The translations under genes and the position numbers were made by a program. Positions 51,828 to 62,350 of a stretch of DNA of 64,000 bases are shown here, piece by piece; the first letter of the stretch is position 1; every line of letters begins with the position of its first letter. Source of the DNA: Promethearchaeota archaeon (GTDB lineage: Archaea; Asgardarchaeota; Lokiarchaeia; Sigyniarchaeales; SOKP01); contig JAHLWP010000007.1 in assembly GCA_019057865.1 (NCBI GenBank), positions 62,001-126,000 of the forward strand. The letters are read 5' to 3'. The notes under the pieces were generated by a model. The model saw nothing but the letters and a program-made list of their open reading frames with translations. It made no database searches and was not told the DNA's origin.

Positions 51828-54172
51828 AAAAAAGAGAGTCTTTATCGACCCTTCGAACAAAAATTGCAGCCTTTAAGTCAAGAACAGGTGAAAAATTAAA
51901 GGTATTTGCGGATAAACTTGTTCACAAGGAAGTCTATGTTGATGGGCAAGAACCTCCAAAATCTTATTCATTTGAAAAAAAGTTCTTTGGCTTATATTTC
52001 ATTTTTATAATATCTTCTTTTGTCTTAATATTAACAATTAACATTTCACAAAAGAATTCTATAAATACAGTAATTTTTGCTATTTCAAATGCAATTGTTG
52101 CATTCTTTCTAGTACTATCTGGATTGTTAAGTATAGATAGATTTAGAATTTTCTTATTTGAAGAAAAAACTTTAATTAAACAACTTATTCTTTATTCAGG
52201 TTTATTTACTTTACTTATTCCCGTTTCTTTTTATATCTCAACAGATATTAACTTTATTACGTATTTATTGATTTTCGCAATGATATGGTTATTTCTTCTA
52301 AGTAGCAAATTCTATATTTATTCTAGGAAATTTGCTACAAAAATTGAAGCTAGATTTATTAAAAAATATTCTATCCTTAGATATCTTGTCGCAATTATTA
52401 TCCCCTTTTTAATATTAGGTGTTCTTGTTATTCTTTCACTATTTTATAGGACTTTTTTAGTGTGGCTCTCATTGGATTTCTTTGGAAATAGTGATCCTAG
52501 TTCTGCTGTTGCTGTATATAATCTAGAAATGCGTGTAGTTATGCCGCTAATTTATTTTAGTTTGGTATTAACATTAGTATTTATAATTTTTGAATTTGTT
52601 TTTACTAGAAGGCGTGCAGAAACAAAAAGAGCTGGAACTTTTGATAATTTTACTTTTTCTTTAATTGTTTTATTCATCTTTTTCTTTCAAATTTTACAAA
52701 TCAGTATCTTTATGTTATTAAGACCAGAAACAATAGATGCCTTTAAAGCAACGGTAGGAGTTATTGGCTCGCCTGTCGGTTATATTATAATTTTTGAGTC
52801 TGTCATTTCTATGTATTTTCTATATAGGGTTATTAAAAAAACTGGTAGAACATTAGGTTGGCGTATCTTTATATTTAAGAAAGATGGATTAATTTTGTTC
52901 TTTTTAGCATGTGTCCTCGCTCAAACTATGACACGTTTTGCACTAGCAAATGAAATAGCAAATCAAGAAATAACTCCAATAGGAACATTGTTAATGGCGG
53001 ATAAATATGTAATTTCAGTATTGATGATTTTTCTCTTAGGTAGTACTTTATTAGTCTATTATATAAAACCTCATGAGACTTCAATGTTCATGAGACTTCA
53101 AAAAGAATTAGTATATGATGAAGAAAAGAATATTGAAAAAATTTATAACATTATAAGAAGTGAATATATCCGGAGGGGAGAGGCTTTTCCAATTGAAATA
53201 CTTGAACGTGAATTAATTAAAGCAACTCGACTATCAAAAGGTAATGTTTACTCTCTAGTTGAGCAATTAGCGATAAAAGATATGGATATTCTGATAACCG
53301 AGAGAAAAGAAGAATTTGGAACACCCGTAAAATTTATAGATTTCACCTCTGTTACCGAACGATTTGATAGAAAAGAAATAGCACAAGAAAAAGCTAAAAA
53401 ATATTTAACCAAAAGATTATATGAAACAAGTTTGGCGAAAAGGAGTGAAAAAAGCAGATTAAAAGCTGTCAGCGAATCAGAAAAAGCTTCAGATCAACTT
53501 ATTACCTCTCTTACTGCAAATTATACAAAAAAGCAAGTAGATGAACGAGAAATTGAAAAAGTAAAAGAAGAAGCAAAAGTAACAGAAGATTTGAGAGTAA
53601 AGTTAACAGATGCTTTAAAAAATCAACTATTACAAACGATTAAAAATGAATACTTCTATAGGATTGAGAACAATGATAAATATTTAGACTTTTATGTCCC
53701 TATTTCTGAAGTGTCAGATCAAATTGAATTAAATACGAAAATCACTCCTGGAGAATTATATCCCATTTTAGAAAGTCTCAGTATTATTGATTTGGAATTG
53801 ACTCTAATTGATAATCCTGATGAACCTGAAGATAAGAAAATCAAATTCTTACCCTTTGCTGATGATAATATGAACTTTTCTTTAGCAAATTTTCGACCAG
53901 AAGAGTATGCTAAATTTAAAATTAATGTAATTAAAAATTTTCATAGAGCTCTTAAAACTAAGAAAGAAAAAAGAAGTTTATTTCAGTTGAAAAAAGGGAT
54001 TTCAGATAAATTCGAAGGTCAAAAATCATGGCTTAGTTTATTAGATAATTTATATAGATATTATCCTTTATATACTGAAAAATTATCTTCTGTTCCTAAT
54101 ACAACAAAACTTAGAAATCAGTTGAGGAAAATGGAAGAATTTTATGAAAGAAAACATAACTTAAACAGTTAA
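51824..54172 (+). CDS. Large polytopic membrane protein with cytosolic winged-helix-like domains
   Basis: A 782-residue protein I do not recognise as a named family. A charged N-terminal segment (1-45) leads to about eleven hydrophobic helices (50-420). The cytosolic part (430-782) contains two similar modules, near 430-500 (YNIIRSEYIRRGEAFPIEIL, then LSKGNVYSLVEQLAIKDMDI) and near 600-680 (LQTIKNEYFYRIENNDKY, then ITPGELYPILESLSIIDLEL), each like a winged helix, joined by a charged helical linker. It may be a membrane sensor or regulator. It is coupled to the preceding 50-aa frame by ATGA and followed 48 bases later by an MFS gene. Confidence 0.65.
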   Translation: MKKRESLSTLRTKIAAFKSRTGEKLKVFADKLVHKEVYVDGQEPPKSYSFEKKFFGLYFIFIISSFVLILTINISQKNSINTVIFAISNAIVAFFLVLSGLLSIDRFRIFLFEEKTLIKQLILYSGLFTLLIPVSFYISTDINFITYLLIFAMIWLFLLSSKFYIYSRKFATKIEARFIKKYSILRYLVAIIIPFLILGVLVILSLFYRTFLVWLSLDFFGNSDPSSAVAVYNLEMRVVMPLIYFSLVLTLVFIIFEFVFTRRRAETKRAGTFDNFTFSLIVLFIFFFQILQISIFMLLRPETIDAFKATVGVIGSPVGYIIIFESVISMYFLYRVIKKTGRTLGWRIFIFKKDGLILFFLACVLAQTMTRFALANEIANQEITPIGTLLMADKYVISVLMIFLLGSTLLVYYIKPHETSMFMRLQKELVYDEEKNIEKIYNIIRSEYIRRGEAFPIEILERELIKATRLSKGNVYSLVEQLAIKDMDILITERKEEFGTPVKFIDFTSVTERFDRKEIAQEKAKKYLTKRLYETSLAKRSEKSRLKAVSESEKASDQLITSLTANYTKKQVDEREIEKVKEEAKVTEDLRVKLTDALKNQLLQTIKNEYFYRIENNDKYLDFYVPISEVSDQIELNTKITPGELYPILESLSIIDLELTLIDNPDEPEDKKIKFLPFADDNMNFSLANFRPEEYAKFKINVIKNFHRALKTKKEKRSLFQLKKGISDKFEGQKSWLSLLDNLYRYYPLYTEKLSSVPNTTKLRNQLRKMEEFYERKHNLNS

Positions 54173-54220
54173 GAAAAATAAAATAATTTTAATTCTATTT
54201 TTAATGTATAAAGATAAGAT

Positions 54221-55534
54221 TTGTCGAGTCAAAAATTTCAAGAATCAAATTTTAAAGTATTCATTGGATTATCCTCTTTTCAAATTCTCGCTATGTTTAG
54301 GCGAGGTTTGTTTTATACATATTTATCTGTTTATCTAAAGTTTTCTTTAAATTTATCAGTAACAGAAACAACTCTATATGCTACACTCCCCATGATAATG
54401 AGTGTATTGTTTCAAAATCTAGTTTGGGGTCCTATAAGTGATAAATTTCAACGTCGACGATTATTAATTATTTTAGGTGAAATAATCGCGGGAATTGGAA
54501 CACTGCTAGTATGGGGCGTTCATTTTATTTTCGAGAATTTGTATCTAGCTGGATATGTAATAATAATTGGATTAATGATTGTAGAAATGTTTTGGTCAAT
54601 GTCAAACATTGGATGGAGTGCTCTAGTGAGTGATATATACCCTCTTAAAAAACGTGGTAAAACTATGGGCTATTTAACTAGTATTGGAGGATCAGGACGT
54701 ATTATAGGAATCTTTATCGGTGGATTTCTGTATGATGGAGGCTTGGGGTTTCGAAACGGAACATTATTTTTTATAGCATCATTTGTTATGTTTATTTCAA
54801 CTATTCCAATGCTCCTCTTTGTTCCTGAAGGTGGTGTCACCTTAAGAAAGAAACCAGAAGGGAATTCTGATATAGAATTAGATGATGAGCAAAATAACAT
54901 TTTCATATTTGTCATATTCATTATTGCCTTAACTTTTATAAATTTTGGAAGAAATTCTATTGCTGTTCCTTTCCCGCAATTTTTAAAATTGGAATCTGGT
55001 TTTGCAGTTGATGATATAATGCTCAGTTTTATTGCGAATACACGTTCAATTTCAATTATTTTAATTGGACTTTCAGCAGGAATATTAAGTAAAAAATTAG
55101 GCCATGCACGGACTTTAATATTTGGTGCAAACATTGGAATCATTGCTTTAATCATTATAGCAACTGCAGCCAATCTACCAACCATTTTCCTTGGAAGTTT
55201 CTTAATAGGTGCGGCTGAAGTAATTATATACGCCTCATCATACGCTTTTGCTTCAACTTTAATACCAGCAAGAATTCGAGCAAAGTTATTTGGGGTATAT
55301 AATACTACATTCTTCTTATCTTGGGGTTTAGCTTGTACTCTTGTATCTGGACCTTTAATAGATCTCTTAATAAACGAAGGAAAAAGTGATATTTTTGCGT
55401 ATCAAGTGGCGTTTTTGGTGGGAGCGTTGATTTGTTTAATTGGTCTATTAATGTTCACTTTTTTAGAAATTTGGCTGAAATTAAAAAAGAGAAAGTTAAA
55501 AATAGCTTTAAATAAGTCTAATGTTTTAATTTAA
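54221..55534 (+). CDS. Major facilitator superfamily transporter
   Basis: A 437-residue protein with twelve hydrophobic helices. The MFS A-loop motif is recognisable between helices 2 and 3 (GPISDKFQRRRLLIILGE), and its repeat between helices 8 and 9 (GILSKKLGHARTLIFG). Helix 5 has SIGGSGRIIGIFIGG. The substrate cannot be assigned; drug efflux or sugar transport are typical. The frame begins with TTG 54221, 48 bases after the membrane-protein gene, and may be in the same operon. Confidence 0.93.
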   Translation: MSSQKFQESNFKVFIGLSSFQILAMFRRGLFYTYLSVYLKFSLNLSVTETTLYATLPMIMSVLFQNLVWGPISDKFQRRRLLIILGEIIAGIGTLLVWGVHFIFENLYLAGYVIIIGLMIVEMFWSMSNIGWSALVSDIYPLKKRGKTMGYLTSIGGSGRIIGIFIGGFLYDGGLGFRNGTLFFIASFVMFISTIPMLLFVPEGGVTLRKKPEGNSDIELDDEQNNIFIFVIFIIALTFINFGRNSIAVPFPQFLKLESGFAVDDIMLSFIANTRSISIILIGLSAGILSKKLGHARTLIFGANIGIIALIIIATAANLPTIFLGSFLIGAAEVIIYASSYAFASTLIPARIRAKLFGVYNTTFFLSWGLACTLVSGPLIDLLINEGKSDIFAYQVAFLVGALICLIGLLMFTFLEIWLKLKKRKLKIALNKSNVLI

Positions 55535-55557
55535 TCCAAAAAATTAACTCAAATTAC

Positions 55558-55713
55558 TTATTTATTATTTAAATTTTTTTTCTTTAGTTGAAATTCACTG
55601 CATACATTTATTGCTTTAGAATCATTACAATTAAAATTCTTAGGCAAAATACAAGAATCATAAAAAGGACAATTAATTCTCATTTTCGACCTTTGATTTG
55701 ATTGTTCACTCAT
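55558..55713 (-). CDS. 51-aa four-cysteine protein
   Basis: A reverse-strand frame (ATG 55711-55713) encodes MSEQSNQRSKMRINCPFYDSC... with four cysteines spaced C-x5-C-x7-C-x8-C. The pattern C-P-F-Y-D-x-C ... C-S-E-F is seen in small archaeal cysteine-rich proteins of unknown role. It is the third member of a metal-linked run of genes on this strand (copA, the 55-aa protein, then this), so metal binding is likely. Confidence 0.6.
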   Translation of the reverse strand: MSEQSNQRSKMRINCPFYDSCILPKNFNCNDSKAINVCSEFQLKKKNLNNK

Positions 55714-55824
55714 ATTCTCTCACCTAAACCCTTAAAGATGGTAATAAACAGATTCGTTGATTTATCTTTTTATTTACCAGTTAATATTATAATTTGTAAA
55801 ATATAAGATAAAAAATAAAATTTA

Positions 55825-55992
55825 TTATTTACAACAATTTTCACAGATAAACTCATCCAAATCTATGTAACCACAGGATTCTCCCATATAACACTCCAAC
55901 GCTCCAGTTTCTTCATTAATAATCATATCTTGACCACAATGTTGTGGAAGCGTCTCAACAATATTTCCGCATTTAATACATTTTAATTCCAT
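55825..55992 (-). CDS. 55-aa metal-binding protein like the CopA C-terminal domain
   Basis: A reverse-strand frame with AGGTGATAT as ribosome site (ATG 55990-55992). It reads MELKCIKCGNIVETLPQHCG... and ends in ICENCCK. The order K-C-x2-C-G, LP-x-H-C-G-x2-M, then L-x-C-x-M-G-x-S-C-G repeats exactly the last 58 residues of the CopA encoded 50 bases upstream. It adds a second C-x2-C-C. It may be a copper chaperone or buffer that arose from, or gave rise to, the fused domain. In the same operon as copA. Confidence 0.75.
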   Translation of the reverse strand: MELKCIKCGNIVETLPQHCGQDMIINEETGALECYMGESCGYIDLDEFICENCCK

Positions 55993-56041
55993 AATTTGTA
56001 TATCACCTTTCTTTTAATTCATATCAATCATTACTACTTCT

Positions 56042-58924
56042 TTACTCAATCACTTCCATAGGTTTTCCGTGATGTTCTGGGATTTGCTGAGCACCACAAG
56101 ATGCACCCATCCAACAGACTAACTGGTCACCTTCCTTATGCATAGGCTTACCACAATGCATTGGAAGTTCTTGTTCTACTCCACATTCCACACATTTTAA
56201 TTTTCCCATTTTTTTATCAACCTCTTTTTTATTTACAGATTTAACATACTTTTCATTAATACTTTTCATTTGCATTAATTTGGGATTCATATTATCATAA
56301 TTCTTAAATCTTTCTGGATCACGTTTAAAGTGAGTTTCACAGTTAGGATTACAAAAGTGATATAGTTTCCCCTGATATTCATACTCAATAGCGCGTCTTG
56401 GATCAATTTCCATTCCGCATACAGGATCAATTACTTTTTCTTGAGATACAAGTAAACGTTCCTCTTCAAGTTGTTGAGGTGTTTTTGGTTCGAATCTTTT
56501 TAAGAACAAAGCATTGGTCACCACAGAAACAGAACTAGTAGCCATGAAAACTGCTGCTAAATAAGGAGGTAAAAAGAATCCTGTTAATCCATATAAAATA
56601 CCCGCCGCAATAGGAAGTCCTATGATATTATAAATAAATGCCCAAAATAGATTCGTAATCATTTTTTTATACGTTTTTTTAGATAAATTAATAGCAGAAA
56701 CCACATTTCTAAGGTCACCTCGCATTAGAACGATATCTGCAGTCTCAATTGCTACATCCGTACCAGATCCAATAGCAATGCCTACATCTGCTTGGGCTAA
56801 AGCTGGTGCATCATTAATTCCATCACCTACCATACCCACAATTTTGTGATCACCCGATTTTTGTAGTTTCTGTATAGTTAAAGCTTTATCATTTGGAAGA
56901 ACCTCTGCTAATATGTGTTCCTCGTCAATTTTTAACTGATTTCCTATACTTAACGCGGTTTGCATATTATCACCAGTTAGCATATAAATGCTTAATCCAA
57001 TTTCTCTTAATTTATTTAAAGCGTATGGAGCTTGATCTTTAATCTTATCAGAAATTCCTATAATTCCTCTAACAACATTTTCTATACTTACTAAGATTGT
57101 CGTTATTCCTTTTTGCTGAAATTCTTCAAATTTGTCCTTGTATTTAAAGATCGAAATATTGTTTTCAATCATTAATTTTTCATTCCCAATCAATACTACT
57201 TTTCCTTTAATGTTAGTTCTGATACCTTTACCAAGGATAGCATCAAATTCAGTCGGAGCTTCAAGAGATAACCCTCTTTGATTTGACTCCTCGATAATTG
57301 CTTTTCCAATTGGATGTTCAGAGCCCATTTCTGCGCTCCCAGCATAAAATAAAAGTTCTTTTTCGTCATAACCTTTTCCAGTTAAATCTTTTTCAGCAAA
57401 AATTACCGAAACTTTTGGTTTTCCAACGGTTAAAGTGCCAGTTTTATCGAATACGACTGTATTAATAGTATTAATGGATTCTAAGGAATCTCCACCTTTA
57501 ATTAATAAGCCACTTTCAGCACCTTTGCCAGTACCAACCATTACAGCGGTTGGAATTGCCAATCCTAAGGCACAGGGACAAGCAATAACTACAACTGAAG
57601 TGAATACTAATAAAGATGTCTCAAGTTGAGTTGCTTCGAGTGCTGGATATAATTGAGTACCAATGAAATACCAATAAAGAAACGCGCTAACAGCAATAAT
57701 AATGACTATAGGTACGAAATAATTACTAATTTTGTCAGCTAATTGCTGCTTAGCAGCTTTTCGACTTTGAGCTTGTTTTACAAAATTGATGATTTGAAAT
57801 AATAATGTATCTTTTCCAACTTTTTCAGTTATCATATGAATTAAACCAGTTTGGTTTACTGTTGCCCCAATTACTTCACTATCAAGCTCTTTTTTAACAT
57901 ATTTACTTTCTCCTGTAATCATAGATTCATCTATTTTAGTTTTTCCCACAATTACTCTCCCATCAACTGGAATTTTTTCTCCTGGTCTGACAACTAACAC
58001 GTCTCCAACTTCAATTTCTTCAATAGGAATCTCTATTTCCTCGCCATCTTTTAAGATTGTTGCGGTTTTCGGTTGCAATCCTACTAATTTTTTTATAGCT
58101 TCAGATGTCTGCCCTTTAGTCTTATGCTCAAGGTATTTTCCAACTAATAAAAAAGTGATTATCAAACTCATTGCTTCATAAAACACTTTTCCTGATATAA
58201 AGAAAGTGGTCATTATTGAGTAAATAAGTGCAGTCGTTGTCCCTAAAGCAACTAACACATCCATGTTAGTAGTTTTATTTTTTAATGATTTATATGCTCC
58301 GATTAAAAAAAACGACCCTGAAATAACGTAATTTGTTATCCCCAAAAAGAAAAGAAGGATGTTTCTTTCAAACGATTCTGTCACAAACCAACTTATAGGT
58401 GCAATTATTAGTGAAAATATTAATGATATTGCCATGATGCGTAATCGATATCTCATTTCTTTCTTATGTTTTATAATTTCCATGTCCATAGCTCCAGCAG
58501 ATTTCTCAATGTTATAATCTAGTTGTTTAACTTTAGAATATACTTGGTTTTCATCTATAACTAATTCATTAAATTCAATGAACATCTTAGATGCTTTATA
58601 ATTTCCCCTGATGTCATGAATTCCTTCGACCTCTTTTATACTATTAATAAAAATTTCAAATTCATTTTCTGAAAGTTTATCTACAACTCTTATATCGATT
58701 TTGGCTAAGGATGCCTTGTAACCAAGATCTCGAATTGCTTCTTTAAAGTTATTGAAATTAGTTATATTTGGATCATATTTGACTGTCGCTTCTTCATTAG
58801 CAAAATTAACAACTGCATTCTTCACACCATCAAGACTACTCAATTTATTCTCAATTTTTAAGGCACAATTAGCACATGTCATTCCACCAAGCTTAATATT
58901 TACATTTTCTTTTGTTTCTGCCAT
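56042..58924 (-). CDS. copA: Copper-exporting P1B-type ATPase (CopA) with YHS and extra metal domain
   Basis: A 960-residue heavy-metal P-type ATPase. An HMA domain opens the protein (GGMTCANC, C17 and C20). About eight membrane helices follow, with the CPC metal site at 449-451, the phosphorylation motif DKTGTLT at D493 and the GDGINDAP hinge. After the ATPase core come a YHS domain (DPVCGMEI near 834; [12 protein letters not shown]) and an unusual C-terminal module of about 58 residues ([26 protein letters not shown]). CPC indicates Cu+ (or Ag+) export. The fused YHS and the second module are unusual. The start is preceded by AAAAAAGGTGATTTTT, a good ribosome site. Downstream lie the matching 55-aa and 51-aa genes. 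Confidence 0.95.
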   Translation of the reverse strand: MAETKENVNIKLGGMTCANCALKIENKLSSLDGVKNAVVNFANEEATVKYDPNITNFNNFKEAIRDLGYKASLAKIDIRVVDKLSENEFEIFINSIKEVEGIHDIRGNYKASKMFIEFNELVIDENQVYSKVKQLDYNIEKSAGAMDMEIIKHKKEMRYRLRIMAISLIFSLIIAPISWFVTESFERNILLFFLGITNYVISGSFFLIGAYKSLKNKTTNMDVLVALGTTTALIYSIMTTFFISGKVFYEAMSLIITFLLVGKYLEHKTKGQTSEAIKKLVGLQPKTATILKDGEEIEIPIEEIEVGDVLVVRPGEKIPVDGRVIVGKTKIDESMITGESKYVKKELDSEVIGATVNQTGLIHMITEKVGKDTLLFQIINFVKQAQSRKAAKQQLADKISNYFVPIVIIIAVSAFLYWYFIGTQLYPALEATQLETSLLVFTSVVVIACPCALGLAIPTAVMVGTGKGAESGLLIKGGDSLESINTINTVVFDKTGTLTVGKPKVSVIFAEKDLTGKGYDEKELLFYAGSAEMGSEHPIGKAIIEESNQRGLSLEAPTEFDAILGKGIRTNIKGKVVLIGNEKLMIENNISIFKYKDKFEEFQQKGITTILVSIENVVRGIIGISDKIKDQAPYALNKLREIGLSIYMLTGDNMQTALSIGNQLKIDEEHILAEVLPNDKALTIQKLQKSGDHKIVGMVGDGINDAPALAQADVGIAIGSGTDVAIETADIVLMRGDLRNVVSAINLSKKTYKKMITNLFWAFIYNIIGLPIAAGILYGLTGFFLPPYLAAVFMATSSVSVVTNALFLKRFEPKTPQQLEEERLLVSQEKVIDPVCGMEIDPRRAIEYEYQGKLYHFCNPNCETHFKRDPERFKNYDNMNPKLMQMKSINEKYVKSVNKKEVDKKMGKLKCVECGVEQELPMHCGKPMHKEGDQLVCWMGASCGAQQIPEHHGKPMEVIE

Positions 58925-59538
58925 TAAAAATCACCTTTTTTCATATTTCTAGATAACAAATTTAATAATTATACCTTTTGTTTATATTTTGAAAGATTTT
59001 TAAATCATATTTTTTGAGACTTGTAAAAAAATCTTATAGATTTGTTATTTTTTAAAAATAAAATTTAGAATAAAACCTGATTACTTATAAACAATTAAAA
59101 TAACATATTTTTTTCATAACATTTTTTTAAAAATTTTTTTAAAAATCTTAAACTTTCTTCTTACAATAAATATTTCTATAAACTTAATTTTTTTTTAAAT
59201 TTCTAAAAACTTTTATCTCATTTTATAGTTTCTTGTTTCAAAATGAAAATTTAATAATACACCCTCCACCTTGATTCTAATTGTCAATTATTGAGTTATT
59301 ATTAAAAAAATCCGAGATTGAAACAAAAGTCTCTATTTTTTAGTTTATAAAATTATTTTGACGTAATATTTAAAATTATGTAGTAAAGGTGTTCTTAAAA
59401 CTATTATAAACCCAGAATAATAATTTTTTTACAACCTTTATCAGGTTGCTTAGTTCTACTCCTTTGTAGTTAATAAGAAGATATGAAAAAGAAAATAAAA
59501 TGATAATAATTAACTAAATTATCTCAATTTTTTATTTC
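58925..59538. other. AT-rich gap between copA and copB
   Basis: This 614-base gap contains no convincing gene. It is extremely AT-rich with long T and A runs near 59107-59200. A hairpin CAACCT-TTATC-AGGTTG lies at 59432-59448. The part near 58925-59000 should hold the copA promoter; I see no clear operator. Confidence 0.5.
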
Positions 59539-61620
59539 TTATTTCTTTAACTTTAGAAATCTTGCATTAATGGCAACGATAACCGTGCTTAAAGACATAA
59601 GAATTGCCCCAATTGCAGGAGTAATTAATACTCCGAGACTAAATAGAACTCCTGCGGCAAGCGGAATCGCAAAAACATTATAACCTGTTGCCCATATAAG
59701 ATTTTGAATCATTTTCTTATAGGTTGCTTTTCCAAATCCTATAAGAGAAGTTACATCTCTTGGATTACTATTTACGAGAATGATGTCAGCAGTTTCAGCT
59801 GCAACATCAGTGCCTGATCCAATTGCAATTCCTACATCTGCTTGAGCTAAAGCAGGAGCATCATTAATTCCATCACCAGTCATTGCTACAAATTCACCTT
59901 TAGATTGTAACTCTTTAACCTTTTCTAACTTTTCATGAGGAAGTACTTCAGAATAATATCCATCAAGACTTAATTCCTCTGAGACGGCTTTAGCAGTTTT
60001 TTCATTATCACCTGTTAACATCCAACATTTAATATTCATAGATTTTAAATTCTTAATAGCATCATGAGATTCTTCACGGACTTGATCAGAAAGACTAATA
60101 GCCCCGATTAATTTATTCTCACCCAAAAGCACAAATACGACAGTATCTATTGATCCTCTTCTCAAATTTTTTGGGATCGGGATGTCTAGGGCTTTCAAAT
60201 AATTTGGACTAATAACACTAACAAGTTCTCCATTGATAGTTCCTTCAACACCTTTTCCCTTGATAGCTTTAAAATCCAAAGGTTGTTGTAGGGTAAGATT
60301 CATTTTATGTGCTTTTTCTACTATTCCCTTTGCAATTGGATGCTCAGAATTTTGTTCTAACGAAGCTGTTAGTTGAATAATTTTCTGCTCATCATAATCA
60401 TTATCAAAGGATTGTATGACATTTACACCAAAAGCACCCTCTGTTAAAGTTCCCGTTTTATCAAACAAAATGGTGGAAATTTTTCTAGAAGCTTCGAAAG
60501 CTGTTCGATTTCTAATCAATAAACCACTTTTTGCAGAGAGGGCAGTCGACATTGCCACTACCAGAGGTATCGCTAATCCAAGCGCGTGTGGACAGGCAAT
60601 AACCATTACTGTTGCCATTCTCTCAATTGAAAAATTAAAAGACTCTCCAATAGATAACCAGATAAATAAGGTGGTGAATCCAACAGTCAAGGCTATAATA
60701 GTAAGCCAAAAAGCAGCTCTATCAGCAAGTCGTTGAGTTTTTGATTTGGAGGCTTGTGCTTCTCTCACTAAATTAATTACTTTTGATAAATATGAATCCT
60801 TCCCTGTACTTTCTACTTGAATTTCAAGAGACCCATCACCATTAACAGACCCCCCGATAACCAAGTCTCCACTCTCCTTTTCAACTGGTACTGATTCTCC
60901 TGTTAACATGGACTCATCAATATAGCTCGAACCTTTTAAAATTAATCCATCGGATGGTATTTTTTCACCAGGCCTTATTAAGACATTGTCTCCTTTTTTT
61001 AATTCACTAAGCTCTACGTCAATGATCTCTCCATCTCTTATTTGATGAGCTGTCGATGGCATTAACTCCACCAACTTTTCTAAAGCTCGAGACGCTCCTA
61101 AAATTGATTTCATTTCGATCCAATGCCCTAAGAGCATAATATCAATTAATGTTGCTAATTCCCAAAAAAAAGGATCTCCTTCTAATCCCAAAACAGTAGC
61201 AGCACTATAAAAGTATGCGACAGAAATAGCTACCGCAATCAATGTCATCATTCCAGGAGCTTTTTTCCTTAACTCGTTCACAAGACCTTTAAGAAATGGC
61301 CATCCTCCATAAAAGAAAATAAAGGATGCCATAATCAGTAATACATAATCTAAACCGGGAAATGTGATACTCACTCCTAACCATCCTTGTATAGTGGGAG
61401 ATAATATAAGTATAGGAATAGTAACAATTAGTGAGACATAAAATCTTCGCCGAAAATCTTTTATCATCATTCTATGGTGAGCAGATTGATCCATATGTCC
61501 TTTATGTTCAGCTTTATTCGAACTATGAGTATCATGAGAATTTATTCCATTCATATTTTTATCTGATACTACAGTGGGTTTATCTTGTTTTTTTTCTTTA
61601 ACTTTATTATTATTTTTCAT
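59539..61620 (-). CDS. copB: Copper/silver P1B-type ATPase, CopB-like (CPH motif)
   Basis: A 693-residue heavy-metal P-type ATPase of the CopB subtype. A His-rich N-terminus ([21 protein letters not shown]) takes the place of an HMA domain. The membrane core has CPH at 343-345, the phosphorylation site DKTGTLT at D387, and the [22 protein letters not shown] hinge region. CPH enzymes export Cu2+ or Ag+, complementing the CPC pump at 56042. It reads in the same direction as copA, 614 bases upstream of it, with its own promoter. Adjacent fragments at 61720 and 62081 show that DNA here has been rearranged. Confidence 0.94.
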   Translation of the reverse strand: MKNNNKVKEKKQDKPTVVSDKNMNGINSHDTHSSNKAEHKGHMDQSAHHRMMIKDFRRRFYVSLIVTIPILILSPTIQGWLGVSITFPGLDYVLLIMASFIFFYGGWPFLKGLVNELRKKAPGMMTLIAVAISVAYFYSAATVLGLEGDPFFWELATLIDIMLLGHWIEMKSILGASRALEKLVELMPSTAHQIRDGEIIDVELSELKKGDNVLIRPGEKIPSDGLILKGSSYIDESMLTGESVPVEKESGDLVIGGSVNGDGSLEIQVESTGKDSYLSKVINLVREAQASKSKTQRLADRAAFWLTIIALTVGFTTLFIWLSIGESFNFSIERMATVMVIACPHALGLAIPLVVAMSTALSAKSGLLIRNRTAFEASRKISTILFDKTGTLTEGAFGVNVIQSFDNDYDEQKIIQLTASLEQNSEHPIAKGIVEKAHKMNLTLQQPLDFKAIKGKGVEGTINGELVSVISPNYLKALDIPIPKNLRRGSIDTVVFVLLGENKLIGAISLSDQVREESHDAIKNLKSMNIKCWMLTGDNEKTAKAVSEELSLDGYYSEVLPHEKLEKVKELQSKGEFVAMTGDGINDAPALAQADVGIAIGSGTDVAAETADIILVNSNPRDVTSLIGFGKATYKKMIQNLIWATGYNVFAIPLAAGVLFSLGVLITPAIGAILMSLSTVIVAINARFLKLKK

Positions 61621-61719
61621 CTTTTACCATCGATTCTTTTTCTATCAAATATTTTTTTTTACTATTTGTTATAAATTTTTTATTTATAATTTAAATATAA
61701 TTAAAATAAAATGGTTACT

Positions 61720-61935
61720 TTAATCTAATCCAATGTGTTCAATTACATTTCTAAGTTTTTGAGCAGATTTTTTAAAGTAATCTTCTTCTTTCAAGTTTAG
61801 GGCAATTTTCAACACACGCGATACACCTAATTTGTTTATAATCGCAGGTAAACCTAAATAGACTTTGTTTATGCCTAAGTAGTTTCTTTTAAAAAGGAGT
61901 CTAACGCGGAGAGAAAGCCGGATATTAATTATCAT
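61720..61935 (-). pseudogene. C-terminal fragment of a malate/lactate dehydrogenase
   Basis: The last 47 residues (from about 61863 down to the stop at 61720) read VYLGLPAIINKLGVSRVLKI.. followed by NLKEEDYFKKSAQKL. This is the terminal strand-helix element of LDH/MDH family enzymes (vYlGvPvvi..Gv..i..l.L...E...f.kSa). The preceding 24 residues are unrelated Arg-rich sequence and the catalytic and NAD-binding parts are absent. A truncated remnant, not a working enzyme. Confidence 0.7.
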
Positions 61936-62080
61936 AAATCTTATTTAACTTTACATAATTTTTGCAAAAAATTAATACACCGTCCATAGTCAAGGCCCAA
62001 AAGTTTTCAATCATTCTATTTTCATCTCTATGTAAATTTAATTTTACTATTTTATTTATGCAAATAAAAACGTAAAATAA

Positions 62081-62323
62081 TTAAATTTTTCTTCTCAGTC
62101 TTTAAATTCAAGTATTGTATATTTTGCAGTTTCTTCATTTGCAATTAAGACTGCTATGGATCCTCATATTATAAAAACAATAAAAGTTAAAAAATTTAAT
62201 TCTTCTAATAAAATTCACTTGAGGTTAGCACAACTTTCGCAAGACGCTCTTAAAATAACTAAAAAGATCATTGAAGATAGTCATGAAGATTTAATAACAA
62301 ATTTGAATAACTTTAAGGAATAA
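62081..62323 (+). pseudogene. C-terminal fragment of an N6-adenine methyltransferase
   Basis: The frame is open from 62081 to TAA 62321-62323 and reads LNSSIVYFAVSSFAIKTAMD, then HIIKTIKVKKFNSSNKIHLRLAQLSQ (split). This aligns with the end of the intact methyltransferase at 19906: LNSTI...RHIFKIPFDIPIKTFNPNNQNHQKLVKLG. Only about 70 C-terminal residues remain, and the sole ATG (62156) is internal. It is therefore the remnant of a second, related methylase gene, lying next to the dehydrogenase fragment. Confidence 0.68.
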
Positions 62324-62350
62324 ATTGATAAAACAGTAGCTAAACTGTAT

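Noticed and set aside
54670..55185. A 171-codon reverse-strand frame inside the MFS gene
   Set aside because: The plus strand encodes a clear twelve-helix MFS transporter across the same bases; the antisense frame has no motif.
59432..59448. Hairpin CAACCT/AGGTTG beyond the copB stop as a terminator
   Set aside because: On the coding strand it is followed by A rather than T residues, so it does not fit an archaeal or intrinsic terminator.
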